Of a stretch of DNA of 64,000 bases, positions 39,778 through 47,947 are shown piece by piece. Origin of the DNA: JBBSBL01 sp046330255 (lineage in GTDB: Bacteria > Actinomycetota > Thermoleophilia > Solirubrobacterales > Solirubrobacteraceae); assembly GCA_046330255.1 (NCBI GenBank), contig JAXLTC010000001.1, positions 1,550,001 through 1,614,000 of the forward strand, given 5' to 3'. The stretch's first letter is position 1; each line of letters begins with the position of its first letter. A model generated the notes under the pieces. That model was not told the origin of the DNA and ran no database searches. It saw only the letters and a list, made by a program, of their open reading frames with translations. The translations under genes were made by a program, and so were the position numbers.

Positions 39778-40928
39778 GCGCGGGCGCAGCGGGTACGGCG
39801 GGGACAGCGGCTCCCGGCGAGCCGCTGGTCGAGGTTCGCGACCTCGTCAAGCACTTCCCGATCCGCCGCGGCGTCGTCTGGCAGCGGCAGGTCGGCGCGG
39901 TGCGCGCCGTCGACGGAATCTCGCTCGACGTGATGCGCGGCGAGACGCTCGGGCTCGTCGGCGAGTCGGGCTGCGGCAAGAGCACGACCGCGCGGCTGAT
40001 CACCCGCCTGCTCGAGCCGACGTCGGGGTCGATCTGCATCGACGGCCGCGACGTCGCCAAGCTGGGCCGGCGCGAGTTGGCGCCGCTGCGCCGCGAGGTG
40101 CAGATGATCTTCCAGGACCCGTACTCGTCGCTGAACCCCCGCAAGACGATCGGGGCGATCATCGCCGAGCCGTTCGCCGTGCACGGCCTGCTGCGCGACG
40201 AGGGCGCGCGCCGCGCGCGGGTGCAGGAGTTGATGGAGCGGGTCGGGTTGAACCCCGAGCACTACAACCGCTTCCCGCACGAGTTCTCGGGCGGCCAGCG
40301 GCAGCGCATCGGGGTCGCGCGGGCGCTCGCGCTCGAGCCGCGGCTGATCATCGCCGACGAGCCCGTGTCCGCGCTCGACGTCTCGATCCAGGCGCAGATC
40401 CTCAACCTGCTGGGAGAGCTGCAGCGCGACCTCGGTCTGACGATCGTCTTCATCGCGCACGACCTGAGCGTCGTGCGGCACATGTGCGACCGCGTCGCGG
40501 TCATGTACCTCGGCAAGATCGTCGAGCTGGCCGCCGGCGACGAGCTGTACGCCCGGCCTCGCCACCCGTACACGGGCGCGCTGCTCGCCGCGGTCCCGGT
40601 GGCGCGCGCGGGCGCGCGGGAGGAGACGCGCGAGCTGCTGCCGGGCGACGTCCCGAGCCCGGCGAACCCGCCGCCGGCGTGCCGCTTCCACACCCGCTGC
40701 TGGAAGGCGCAGGAGCGCTGCTCGCGGGAGGAGCCCGTGCTCGAGCGCCACGAGGGCGGCGGCGGGCGGGCGGCCTGTCACTTCCCGCTGAGCGAGCGGG
40801 AGGTCGCCGAGCGCGTGCCGCAGCTCGCCGGGCGCGGGGCCGGCGGCGGCGCCGGGCCTCAGGCGGCCGGCGCCTCGGGCGACGCGGCGCCCTCGGCGGG
40901 CTCCTCGTCCTCCTCGTCGTCGACGTAG
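39774..40928 (+). CDS. dppF: Peptide ABC transporter ATP-binding protein DppF
   Basis: A 384-residue ABC ATPase starting with GTG in the dppD stop. Walker A is GESGCGKST, the signature HEFSGGQRQRIGVARALA, Walker B LIIADEPVSALDVS, and the H loop IAHDLSVV. The C-terminal CRFHTRCWKAQERC segment is the oligopeptide-transporter Cys region. The last 45 residues are low complexity and end in a serine run. The final 70 bases overlap, in antisense, the 3' end of the convergent gene at 40859-41524. Confidence 0.93.
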   Translation: MSAGAAGTAGTAAPGEPLVEVRDLVKHFPIRRGVVWQRQVGAVRAVDGISLDVMRGETLGLVGESGCGKSTTARLITRLLEPTSGSICIDGRDVAKLGRRELAPLRREVQMIFQDPYSSLNPRKTIGAIIAEPFAVHGLLRDEGARRARVQELMERVGLNPEHYNRFPHEFSGGQRQRIGVARALALEPRLIIADEPVSALDVSIQAQILNLLGELQRDLGLTIVFIAHDLSVVRHMCDRVAVMYLGKIVELAAGDELYARPRHPYTGALLAAVPVARAGAREETRELLPGDVPSPANPPPACRFHTRCWKAQERCSREEPVLERHEGGGGRAACHFPLSEREVAERVPQLAGRGAGGGAGPQAAGASGDAAPSAGSSSSSSST

Positions 40929-41524
40929 AGCGACTCGCTCGCCAGCTCGCGCCCGCGCGAGTCGAACAGCTTCACGTCCAGGTAGTCCCCGCGGTAGGCG
41001 TCGGGCGCGACCAGCGTGAAGCGCTCCTCGACGAGGGCGCACTGGTCGACCGCGAGGCCGGCCAGCTCGCCGGTGACGATCGCGCCGCCGGCGCCGGTCG
41101 GCCGGCCCCAGACGAGCGTGAGGTCGGCGACGTTGCCCTGCTCGCCGCGCCAGCGGCCGATCACCTCGTCGGAGAGGTCGAGCTTCCAGTCCGGGTTGCG
41201 CTCGGCGGTCTCCGAGGTCACGTCGGCGTGCGCGGCGAAGTCGCCGGGCGCGCCGCCGTCGCCCTCGGCGAACGACACGAAGCCGAAGATCTCGTAGCCC
41301 TCCGAGGTGGGGATCGTGGCCGGCACGTACGTGCGCCCGGCGTAGGTGCGGTCCGGGTACCAATCGATCTCGCCGGGCTCGCCGATGTCCTCGCCGTCGG
41401 CGTCGAGGCCGAGGCAGGCGGCGAGCAACTCCTGGCGCAGGGTGTCGGCCCAACGCCCGTAGGGCAGGCCCTCCTGCGGCGGCTCGGCGGCGAAGCGGGG
41501 GACGAAGCGGCTCTCGGGAGGCAT
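40859..41524 (-). CDS. Hypothetical protein with acidic C-terminus
   Basis: A 221-residue protein with no recognised family. It begins MPPESRFVPRFAAEPPQEGL, has an aromatic/acidic middle (IDWYPDRTYAGRTYVPATI, EIFGFVSFAEGDGG), and a run of predicted strands up to SLYVDDEEDEEP. Composition is balanced and codon use is normal, so it is a real gene. TAGATT ends eight bases before the ATG, and no ribosome-binding site is seen. Its 3' end overlaps dppF by 70 bases in opposite orientation. No signal peptide or membrane segment is present. Function is unknown. Confidence 0.75.
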   Translation of the reverse strand: MPPESRFVPRFAAEPPQEGLPYGRWADTLRQELLAACLGLDADGEDIGEPGEIDWYPDRTYAGRTYVPATIPTSEGYEIFGFVSFAEGDGGAPGDFAAHADVTSETAERNPDWKLDLSDEVIGRWRGEQGNVADLTLVWGRPTGAGGAIVTGELAGLAVDQCALVEERFTLVAPDAYRGDYLDVKLFDSRGRELASESLYVDDEEDEEPAEGAASPEAPAA

Positions 41525-41532
41525 CGCCGGTG

Positions 41533-41538
41533 AATCTA
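41533..41538 (-). promoter_or_regulatory. -10-like TAGATT, probable leaderless start
   Basis: On the minus strand it ends eight bases before ATG 41524. Confidence 0.45.
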
Positions 41539-41711
41539 GCGGGGCGGCCTCGCGAGCACCCGGCCCGTTGGCTTGGGCGGGAACTGCTCAGGGAAGGGGG
41601 TGGGGTGCGTCGCTTGGCCCGGACGGTCGCGCGGGGTCCCCGGACGATCCGCCCTCCTTCGCTGCGCCGTTCGCCGGGCTCGCCTCCCGCGCCGCGGCGC
41701 GCCGTACCGGC

Positions 41712-42686
41712 CTACGCCGCCGCGGCCGGCGCGGCGTCGTCGAATGGCACTGCGCGGACCTCGCCGCCGCCCGTGCCGTCGGCCTCCTCCTGCGTAGGGG
41801 CGACCGCGCGCAGCGCGGCCTCGGCCGCCGAGGTGTCGGCGCCGAGCGCCCGCAGCAGCGAGCTGAGCACCGGGGCGACGGCGCGCGCGCTCCCGTCGTC
41901 GATCTTGAACGCCGCGCCGCGCCCGTCGGGGAACGCGACCGCGCAGACGCTCTCGGCCCCGTCCTTCGCGAGCAGGCCCGGCACGTTCGCCATGTAGGCG
42001 GTGACGATCCGCCGCGGCCCGCCGACCCACGCGGGGTGGGCGCGCATCGCGGCGGCCACCTCCGCCTCGGCGCCGTCGCCGGCGGTCCCGATCGTGCGGT
42101 AGGCGCGCGCCAGCCCGGCGAGCGAGACGGCGTGGATCGGCGCGCCGCAGCCGTCGACCCCGACGTGCGCGGGCCGCTCGCCGGCCAACTCGGAGACGGT
42201 CTCCGCGATCGTCTCCTGCAGGGGATGGGCGGGGTCGAGGTAGCCGTCCGTGGGCCAGCCGCGGCGCACGCAGGTCAGCAGCATCGCCGCGTGCTTGCCG
42301 GAGCAGTTGTTGGCGATGCGGGTGGGCTCGCCGCCGTCGCGCACGACCTCCCAGCGCCGCCGCGCGTCGAGCGGGAGCCCGGGCGTGTTCCCGAGCGCGC
42401 CCTCCGAGAGGCCGGCCAGCCCGAGGATCCGCCGCACGCCGTCCTCGTGGAACGACTCGCCCGCGTGGCTCGAGCAGGCGAGCGCCATCAGCTCGCCCGG
42501 CAGCTCCAGGCCGGAGCGGACCATCGCGACGCCCTGCAGCGGCTTGTTGCAGGAGCGCGGGAAGATCGGCGCCCCGGGGTCCCCGATCCGAAAGCGCGGC
42601 TTCCCGCCGGGAGCTGTCGCGATCACGGAGCCGTGGTGGCGGCTCTCGACCACGCCGGAGCGCAGCACCTCGCACAGGACGGTCAC
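41712..42686 (-). CDS. L-asparaginase, Rhizobium etli (asparaginase II, PF06089-like) type
   Basis: A 324-residue enzyme of the thermolabile Rhizobium-type asparaginase family, unrelated to the EcAII type. It is predicted to hydrolyse asparagine to aspartate and ammonia. Motifs include RSCNKPLQ (an S-x-x-K with S45 and K48), ALACSSHAGESFH, NNCSGKHAAMLLTC (a second S-x-K with nearby cysteine) and GVDGCGAPIHAVSLAGLARA. The CSGKH and DGCGAP cysteines correspond to the metal-site region in this family. It starts with GTG and has GAAGGGAG upstream and TAGGAT (42713-42718) beyond it. Confidence 0.9.
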   Translation of the reverse strand: MTVLCEVLRSGVVESRHHGSVIATAPGGKPRFRIGDPGAPIFPRSCNKPLQGVAMVRSGLELPGELMALACSSHAGESFHEDGVRRILGLAGLSEGALGNTPGLPLDARRRWEVVRDGGEPTRIANNCSGKHAAMLLTCVRRGWPTDGYLDPAHPLQETIAETVSELAGERPAHVGVDGCGAPIHAVSLAGLARAYRTIGTAGDGAEAEVAAAMRAHPAWVGGPRRIVTAYMANVPGLLAKDGAESVCAVAFPDGRGAAFKIDDGSARAVAPVLSSLLRALGADTSAAEAALRAVAPTQEEADGTGGGEVRAVPFDDAAPAAAA

Positions 42687-42712
42687 GGACCGCTCCCTTC
42701 ACGCATGCGCTG

Positions 42713-42718
42713 ATCCTA
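42713..42718 (-). promoter_or_regulatory. -10-like TAGGAT upstream of asparaginase gene
   Basis: It lies 26 bases before the GTG in the 41-base gap after dtd. A Shine-Dalgarno sequence lies between. Confidence 0.35.
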
Positions 42719-42727
42719 GGCGGGCCC

Positions 42728-43159
42728 TCAGGCGTCCGCGGCGGGAACGGCGAGCAGCAGGGTGACCGGGCCGTCCCCGGTCAACTCGACGTCCATGTGC
42801 GCGCCGAAGCGCCCGGTCGCCGCGCCGAGCGTGGCCGCGAAGCGCTCGTAGAGCGGTTCGGCGTGCTCGGGCGCAGCGGCGGCGGCCCAACTCGGGCGGT
42901 TGCCGCGCCGCGTGTCCCCGTAGAGCGTGAACTGGCTCACTACCAGAACCTCGCGCTCGCCGAGCGGTGCGTTCATGACGCCGTCCTCGTCCGGGAATAC
43001 GCGTAGCGCGCGGACCTTCGCGGCGAGGCGATCGGCCTCGTCCGGCCCGTCGGCGTGCGTGACGCCGAGCAGCACCAGGAGTCCCGGGCCGATCCGCGTC
43101 ACGAGTTCCCCGTCCGCGTGGACGGCGGCGCGCGAGACGCGCTGGACCAGCGCCCTCAC
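42728..43159 (-). CDS. dtd: D-aminoacyl-tRNA deacylase
   Basis: A 143-residue DTD that hydrolyses D-aminoacyl-tRNA to keep D-residues out of proteins. It starts with GTG. The N-terminus RALVQRVSRAAVHADGEL, the active-site loop VSQFTLYGDTRRGNRPSW (S-Q-x-T) and the chirality-checking element with GAHMDVELTGDGPVTLLL (the usual Gly-Pro replaced by GDGPVT context) are all present. Length is normal. It overlaps the galT stop as GTGA. Confidence 0.94.
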   Translation of the reverse strand: MRALVQRVSRAAVHADGELVTRIGPGLLVLLGVTHADGPDEADRLAAKVRALRVFPDEDGVMNAPLGEREVLVVSQFTLYGDTRRGNRPSWAAAAAPEHAEPLYERFAATLGAATGRFGAHMDVELTGDGPVTLLLAVPAADA

Positions 43160-44148
43160 CGGGCCGGCGCCGCGTCCCGCAGCGCCCCGGCGGCACGCTC
43201 GGGCGGCACCACGTTCAGGCCCACGCCGGTGCCGAGCTCGAGGCCCGCGAGGTGGGCGAGGCGGGGCAGGACGTCCACGCGCCAGCAGAAGCGATCGGCG
43301 CCACGCGGGGCGGTGCGCACCCAGAGGTTGAGCGGGGGGCTGGAGCCGTGGACGGCGGCCAGGCGGCGCAGGCCCTCGTGGAGCAGGCCCGCGCCGAGCG
43401 GCCCGTCGTCCTCGAAACGGGCGCGGGGCCGGCGCGGCGCGAGCAGCATCTGGAACGGCACCCGCGAGCCCCACGGCGCGATCAGCACCGCCTCCTCGTC
43501 GACGGCGACCAGCCGCTCGCGCCGGCGCACCTCCTCCTGGACCAGGTCGCCGAGGAGATCCGATCCCATCGTGCGCGTCGCATAGGCGCCGTAGCGTTCC
43601 CGCTCGCGCGCGATCGCCGCCGGCACGCCCGGAAGCGCGTAGAGCTGGGCGTGGGTGTGCGGCAGCGAGGCGCCTGCGCCCTCGCCCTCGTTCACGCTGA
43701 CGTGGACGCAGGCCGCGCCCGCGTGCGCGCGCACGCGGGCGCGCCACGTCTCCATCGCGACGGCCACCTGCGCGGCCGGCAGATCGGCGAGGCAGCGCAC
43801 CTGCTGGGGCCCGTTGACGATCACCTCGTGCGCCCCCTGCGCGGGCTCGGCGTGGAAGAGGTCCGGCGCCGCGTCGGGCGCGGGCCGCGTCGCGGACGGG
43901 TCCAGCGCCGGGTAGAGGTTCGGCACGACGCGCACGGTCCAGCCGGGGCCGTCGGCGGCGCCGCCGCCGGGCCGCACGGCGTAGACCTCGGGCGGGGTGC
44001 GCGACTCGTTGCCCTCCGCGAAGGGATCGCCGGCGGGGTCGATCGGCGGGGCCGGCGGGATCGGCGGGATCGCGCCCGGCCGCTCCGCGCGATCCCCCGC
44101 GACGATCGTCCGGTAGCCCGTCAGCGGGTCCACCCGGATCTCAGCCAA
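43156..44148 (-). CDS. galT: Galactose-1-phosphate uridylyltransferase-family protein
   Basis: A 330-residue GalT-family nucleotidyltransferase. It has RVDPLTGYRTIVAGDRAERP at the N-terminus, the GNESRTPPEVYAV block, VRVVPNLYPALD, GAHEVIVNGPQ, and the histidine triad SLPHTHAQLYALP. The zinc-ligand cysteines of classical GalT (CPFC) are replaced by DPFAEGN, and HPHGQ reads HTHAQ. It is therefore of the non-zinc group that may act on other sugar phosphates or in ADP-glucose metabolism. It overlaps GNAT and dtd genes, and no other Leloir-pathway gene is nearby. Confidence 0.85.
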   Translation of the reverse strand: MAEIRVDPLTGYRTIVAGDRAERPGAIPPIPPAPPIDPAGDPFAEGNESRTPPEVYAVRPGGGAADGPGWTVRVVPNLYPALDPSATRPAPDAAPDLFHAEPAQGAHEVIVNGPQQVRCLADLPAAQVAVAMETWRARVRAHAGAACVHVSVNEGEGAGASLPHTHAQLYALPGVPAAIARERERYGAYATRTMGSDLLGDLVQEEVRRRERLVAVDEEAVLIAPWGSRVPFQMLLAPRRPRARFEDDGPLGAGLLHEGLRRLAAVHGSSPPLNLWVRTAPRGADRFCWRVDVLPRLAHLAGLELGTGVGLNVVPPERAAGALRDAAPAR

Positions 44149-44602
44149 GCCGCTTCTCCATCGCCACGTGCTCGATGCCCGCCTCCCAGAAGTGCGGGCC
44201 GCGCGGGACGTACCCGGCGTCCTCGTAGAGGGCGCGCGCGTACACCTGCGCGTGCAGCACCACGCGGCGGGCGCCGGCGGCGCGTCCCTCGCCGTCGGCG
44301 GCGGCGAGCAGCGCGCGAGCGATCCCGCGTCGCCGCGCGGAGGGTGTGACCGCCAGCCGGCTGAACTGGACGGTCCGCCCGCTGAAGCACAGCCGGCACG
44401 TGCCCACGATCCCGCCGGCGTCGGCCGCGACCAGGTGCAGCGCCTCGCCGTCGCGGCCGTCGAGCTCCTCCTCGACCGGGACTCCCTGCTCCTCGACGAA
44501 CACCTGCCGCCGAAGCTCGATCGCGGCGTCGCGCTCGGCCGCGTCCCGCGCGCGGCGCACCTCGAGCCCGCCGGGACGCGGCTCGGCCGCCGCCCCGCTC
44601 AT
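44141..44602 (-). CDS. GNAT-family N-acetyltransferase
   Basis: A 153-residue acetyltransferase. It has RRQVFVEEQGVPVEEELDG (residues about 31-49), GTCRLCFSG, and the acetyl-CoA loop FSRLAVTPSARRRGIARAL with the R-R-x-G-I-A pattern. HAQVYARALYEDAGYVP follows. This layout is that of the ElaA-like group; the substrate is unknown. It overlaps the TlpA-like gene (ATGA) and galT, so four genes from 45177 to 42728 form one unit. Confidence 0.88.
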   Translation of the reverse strand: MSGAAAEPRPGGLEVRRARDAAERDAAIELRRQVFVEEQGVPVEEELDGRDGEALHLVAADAGGIVGTCRLCFSGRTVQFSRLAVTPSARRRGIARALLAAADGEGRAAGARRVVLHAQVYARALYEDAGYVPRGPHFWEAGIEHVAMEKRLG

Positions 44603-45177
44603 GCGCCGAGGTAGCGGTGGATGTCTCGCACCAGCGCGGCCTCGCTCTCGTACGGGCCCTGGTGGAGGAAAGTCATGCGGCCGCGCGCGTCGAGGAACGC
44701 GGTGTAGGGCAGACCGACGGGCCGCCCGAAGCGGCCGGCGATCGAGCGGTCGGGATCGTCGTAGCTCGGGTAGGCGACGCGATGGTCGCGCAGGAAGGCG
44801 GCGCCCTTGCCGGCCGAGTCCTGCGTCAGGACGCCGAGGAAGCCGACGCGTCGCCCGAGTCGCAGCGACGCCCGTCCGAGCGCGGGGAACTCGAAGCGAC
44901 ACGGCCCGCACCAGGACGCCCAGGCGTTGACCACCATCGGGTGCCCGCGCAGCGCGCTCACGCGCGCGTCGAACGCCTGGCTTCCGCCGGGCAGGATCCG
45001 GTTCGCCTGCCGGTGCAACGCGGCGAGCGCCGGTGGCGACCCCGCGAGGTCGGTGCGGATCTGGTCGGCGGTGGGGCCGTGGTAGCTCGAGTCCGACTCG
45101 GCGCCGCAGCCTGCGAGCGCCAGCGCGAGCGCCGCGAAGCACGCGATCGTCCGTCGGGGGGCGCGACCGAGACGCAT
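44599..45177 (-). CDS. TlpA-like thiol-disulfide oxidoreductase lipoprotein
   Basis: A 192-residue lipoprotein with signal peptide and lipobox LAGC (C24). The thioredoxin fold shows NAWASWCGPCRFEFPAL with active-site C90 and C93, and the cis-proline segment VGLPYTAFLDARG. TlpA/ResA-type proteins reduce apocytochrome c or other exported thiols on the outer face of the membrane. A link to the ccm genes 8 kb away is possible by function but not by position. It is divergent from the helicase gene. The start ATG 45177 was chosen for the signal peptide. Confidence 0.9.
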   Translation of the reverse strand: MRLGRAPRRTIACFAALALALAGCGAESDSSYHGPTADQIRTDLAGSPPALAALHRQANRILPGGSQAFDARVSALRGHPMVVNAWASWCGPCRFEFPALGRASLRLGRRVGFLGVLTQDSAGKGAAFLRDHRVAYPSYDDPDRSIAGRFGRPVGLPYTAFLDARGRMTFLHQGPYESEAALVRDIHRYLGA

Positions 45178-45190
45178 GGCCAGCCGCAGA

Positions 45191-45218
45191 TTGCCACATC
45201 GGGCTGCTCCGCTATCCT
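45191..45218 (+). promoter_or_regulatory. Candidate promoter of the helicase gene
   Basis: TTGCCA (45191-45196), 16-base spacer, TATCCT (45213-45218). It would give a leader of about 110 bases. A closer alternative is GATCCT (45320-45325), ending 10 bases before the ATG. Confidence 0.4.
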
Positions 45219-45335
45219 CACGTTTGCCGGCGGGAGAGGCAGCGCTTTCGCCCTTCCGCTTCGTCCGGCGCCGCCGGACCACCGGGTTCGCTCCGCTCAC
45301 CGGCGGCGGCCCACATCACGATCCTCGAGCCATCG

Positions 45336-47939
45336 ATGGCCGAACCGACGTCAGCGGTCGCCAAGTCCGCACCCCTTCCCACACCCGGCGCGCTCGCGCG
45401 CGCCGAGGGGTTCACCCGCGAGCGCTTCGTCCATCCCGGCGAGGAGGCCGGCGACGCGCTCGCCGCCGGAACGCCGCGCAGGCGCGCGCTGGACGAGGCG
45501 CTGGAGGAGATCGAGTCGGGCGCCGCCGCGCCCTCCGTCGGGTGGCGCCGGCGCTGGTCCCTGCTGCTCGGGCTCGAGCGCACGCTCTCCGACGAGGAGC
45601 CGAAGCTCGCCGACGGAACCGTGCTCTCCGCCCACCAGGTCGACGCTCTCTCCGGGACGCTGACGGCCCTGCTGGCCGAGGCGGTGCGCGCCTCGGCGGC
45701 CGCCGACGGCGCCGGATCCAACGGGGCCGGCGAGGTCGTGGCCCTCGCCTCGGCGGCGATCCCGGGCGAGGAGGAGATCGACGAGGAGGTGGGCGAGGAC
45801 GAGGAACCCGTCGACTGGGTCGACGAGCCGGCCGAGGCCGAGGAGGGGGAGGCGGCCAGCGATGTCATCGACGATCCGAACGCCTACAAGCGATTCTGGT
45901 TCGAGCACGCCACCGGCGCCGGCAAGACCGTCGCGGCGCTCGGCTTCGTCGAGGCCTCGCGCACGGGCGGGATCCTGATCCTCACCCACCGCCGCAACCT
46001 GGTCGATCAGTTCGAGGGCGAGTTGCGCGACCGCGGCTACGCGAAGCGCATCAGCCCGGCGCTGCTCGACTCCGAGGACCGCGCCGACGGCCCGGTCACG
46101 GTCGAGACCTACCAGTGGTTCGTGCGCAACGCCGGCCGGATCTCCGACGCGTACACGATCGTGATCTGCGACGAGGCGCACACCGCGCTCGGGGAGAAGA
46201 CCTCGGCCTCGATCCGCGCCTGGACCGGCCCGGTCTTCATCGGCATGACCGCGACGGGCGCGCTGATCGCGCGCCACGTGACGGATCTGTTCCCGACCCA
46301 GACCTCGCGCTTCGACCTCGCCCAGGCCGCGCGGCGCGGGGTGATCGCTCCCCTGCGCTGCATCCGGATCCCGCCCGGGCCGGGCGTGCGCACGATCGCG
46401 AAGGTCCCGCTGCGCCGCGGCGAGGTGGACACCGAGTTCGACCAGGAGATGCTGGCCGAGCTGCTCGACCAGCTCCCGTTCAACCTCGCGATCGCCGATC
46501 TCTACAAGACGCGCTTCAACGGCGTGCCCGGCGTCGTCTACACGGCCGGCGTGCGCCACGCCTACAACGTCGCCGAGGCGTTCCGCGACGTCGGGCTGAA
46601 GGCGCAGGCCGTGTCCGGTGAGACGCCCAAGCGCGAGCTGGCGCGCATCCTCGCCGACTACGAGCGCGGCGAGATCGACGTGCTCGTCAACGCGCAGCTG
46701 CTCGCCGAGGGCTGGAACTCGCCGCGCGCGACCGTCTGCATGCACCTCGCGCCGACCGCGTCGAAGCGGATCTACCAGCAGCGGGTCGGCCGCGTGACGC
46801 GCCGCCAGCCCGGCAAGGAGGCCGGAGTCGTCATCGACTTCGTGCACCCGGCGACCAAGCACGACGACCCTGTCGTGACCCTGCACTCGCTGCTCGACCG
46901 CGACGTGTACCGCGGCGGGGCGATCGTCGTGGGGCCGGTCCGCCGCGGGCGCGGACGCCGCGTGCGCGTGGAGCGCCGCGTCCTGCCCGTGACCCCTGAC
47001 CCGGACCGCCGCGCCGAGGTCTTCGAGCGCGAGCTGTGGCGCATCGCGGTCGACCACCTCGACTACGGCGAGCAGCACGTGTGGGCCGCGCTGGCCGGCG
47101 CACGTGTACAGCCCAACGGCTGGCGCCGCGCCAAGGCGATGCTGCACTTCGACCGCCAGGGAGAGCTTCGCCGCCGCTTTCTGCTGACCGCGGTGCAGCG
47201 CAACCGCAGCGCGCAGCTGCGCGTCCGCGCGCTCCAGGAGATCGCCGCCGCGCGGGACGCCGAGGCCTTCGATCTCGCGGTCGACGAGGTCGGGACCTGG
47301 CCGCGCGACGAGCGCCGCGAGGGTGCGCGCGTGATGCTGCAGGCGCTCGCCGAGCGGCGCATCGGTCGCCGCGACCAGGCCAACGCCTGGATCTGGCGCC
47401 TGGCCGAGTACACGCGCGAGATCCACGAGGAGTACGCGGCGCAGCGCTGGCCCGAGACCAAGCGGCTGCTCGGCCTGCTCGTCAACTCGTCCGGGCCGGC
47501 GCACGCGCGCAACGCGCGCCGGCTGGTCCACGCCGCTCGCAAGCAGGACCGCCGGCTCTCGGCCGCGCTGCTCGCGGCGGCGCTCGCGCACACCCCCGAG
47601 GCGGAGGAGGCGCTGCGTGGCGCGCGCACCCGCATGGCCCGAAAGCCCTCCGCGCTCGCGCGCGAGTTGCTGCGCAACTTCCCGAAGGGCAAGCGCGGCG
47701 GTCGCGGCACGCGCCGGCGTCGCAAGGGCGCCAGGACCGCCGGTAGCGCGGCCCCGCAGGCGGCCGCGACCGCGGCGCCGGGCGCGGACGGCGCCGTTCC
47801 CACCGAGGAGGTGCTCGACGAGGCGCTCGCCGGGGCGGTCGAGAGCGACGGCATCGAGGTAGTGGGCGACGAGGACCGCGGCGCCGTCGAGGAGAGCGTC
47901 GCCGACGCGCTCGACGCCGAGCCGGGCAGCGCCGGGTAG
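45336..47939 (+). CDS. Superfamily II DEAH-box helicase with unusual N-terminus and helical C-terminal half
   Basis: An 867-residue helicase-like ATPase. Motif I is ATGAGKT (192-198), motif II DEAH (279-282), motif III TAT (304-306), and motif VI QRVGRVTRR (482-490), with AEGWNSPRAT as motif V. The N-terminal 190 residues are not the usual LRxYQ/Q-motif lead-in. They comprise a helical segment and a strongly acidic linker (about 145-175), and motif I follows directly after NAYKRFWFEH. After residue 560 come helical, HEAT-like repeats and a basic Arg/Gly stretch, then an acidic tail. Substrate (DNA or RNA) is unknown. No nuclease domain is visible. Confidence 0.85.
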   Translation: MAEPTSAVAKSAPLPTPGALARAEGFTRERFVHPGEEAGDALAAGTPRRRALDEALEEIESGAAAPSVGWRRRWSLLLGLERTLSDEEPKLADGTVLSAHQVDALSGTLTALLAEAVRASAAADGAGSNGAGEVVALASAAIPGEEEIDEEVGEDEEPVDWVDEPAEAEEGEAASDVIDDPNAYKRFWFEHATGAGKTVAALGFVEASRTGGILILTHRRNLVDQFEGELRDRGYAKRISPALLDSEDRADGPVTVETYQWFVRNAGRISDAYTIVICDEAHTALGEKTSASIRAWTGPVFIGMTATGALIARHVTDLFPTQTSRFDLAQAARRGVIAPLRCIRIPPGPGVRTIAKVPLRRGEVDTEFDQEMLAELLDQLPFNLAIADLYKTRFNGVPGVVYTAGVRHAYNVAEAFRDVGLKAQAVSGETPKRELARILADYERGEIDVLVNAQLLAEGWNSPRATVCMHLAPTASKRIYQQRVGRVTRRQPGKEAGVVIDFVHPATKHDDPVVTLHSLLDRDVYRGGAIVVGPVRRGRGRRVRVERRVLPVTPDPDRRAEVFERELWRIAVDHLDYGEQHVWAALAGARVQPNGWRRAKAMLHFDRQGELRRRFLLTAVQRNRSAQLRVRALQEIAAARDAEAFDLAVDEVGTWPRDERREGARVMLQALAERRIGRRDQANAWIWRLAEYTREIHEEYAAQRWPETKRLLGLLVNSSGPAHARNARRLVHAARKQDRRLSAALLAAALAHTPEAEEALRGARTRMARKPSALARELLRNFPKGKRGGRGTRRRRKGARTAGSAAPQAAATAAPGADGAVPTEEVLDEALAGAVESDGIEVVGDEDRGAVEESVADALDAEPGSAG

Positions 47940-47947
47940 CGCCCGGG

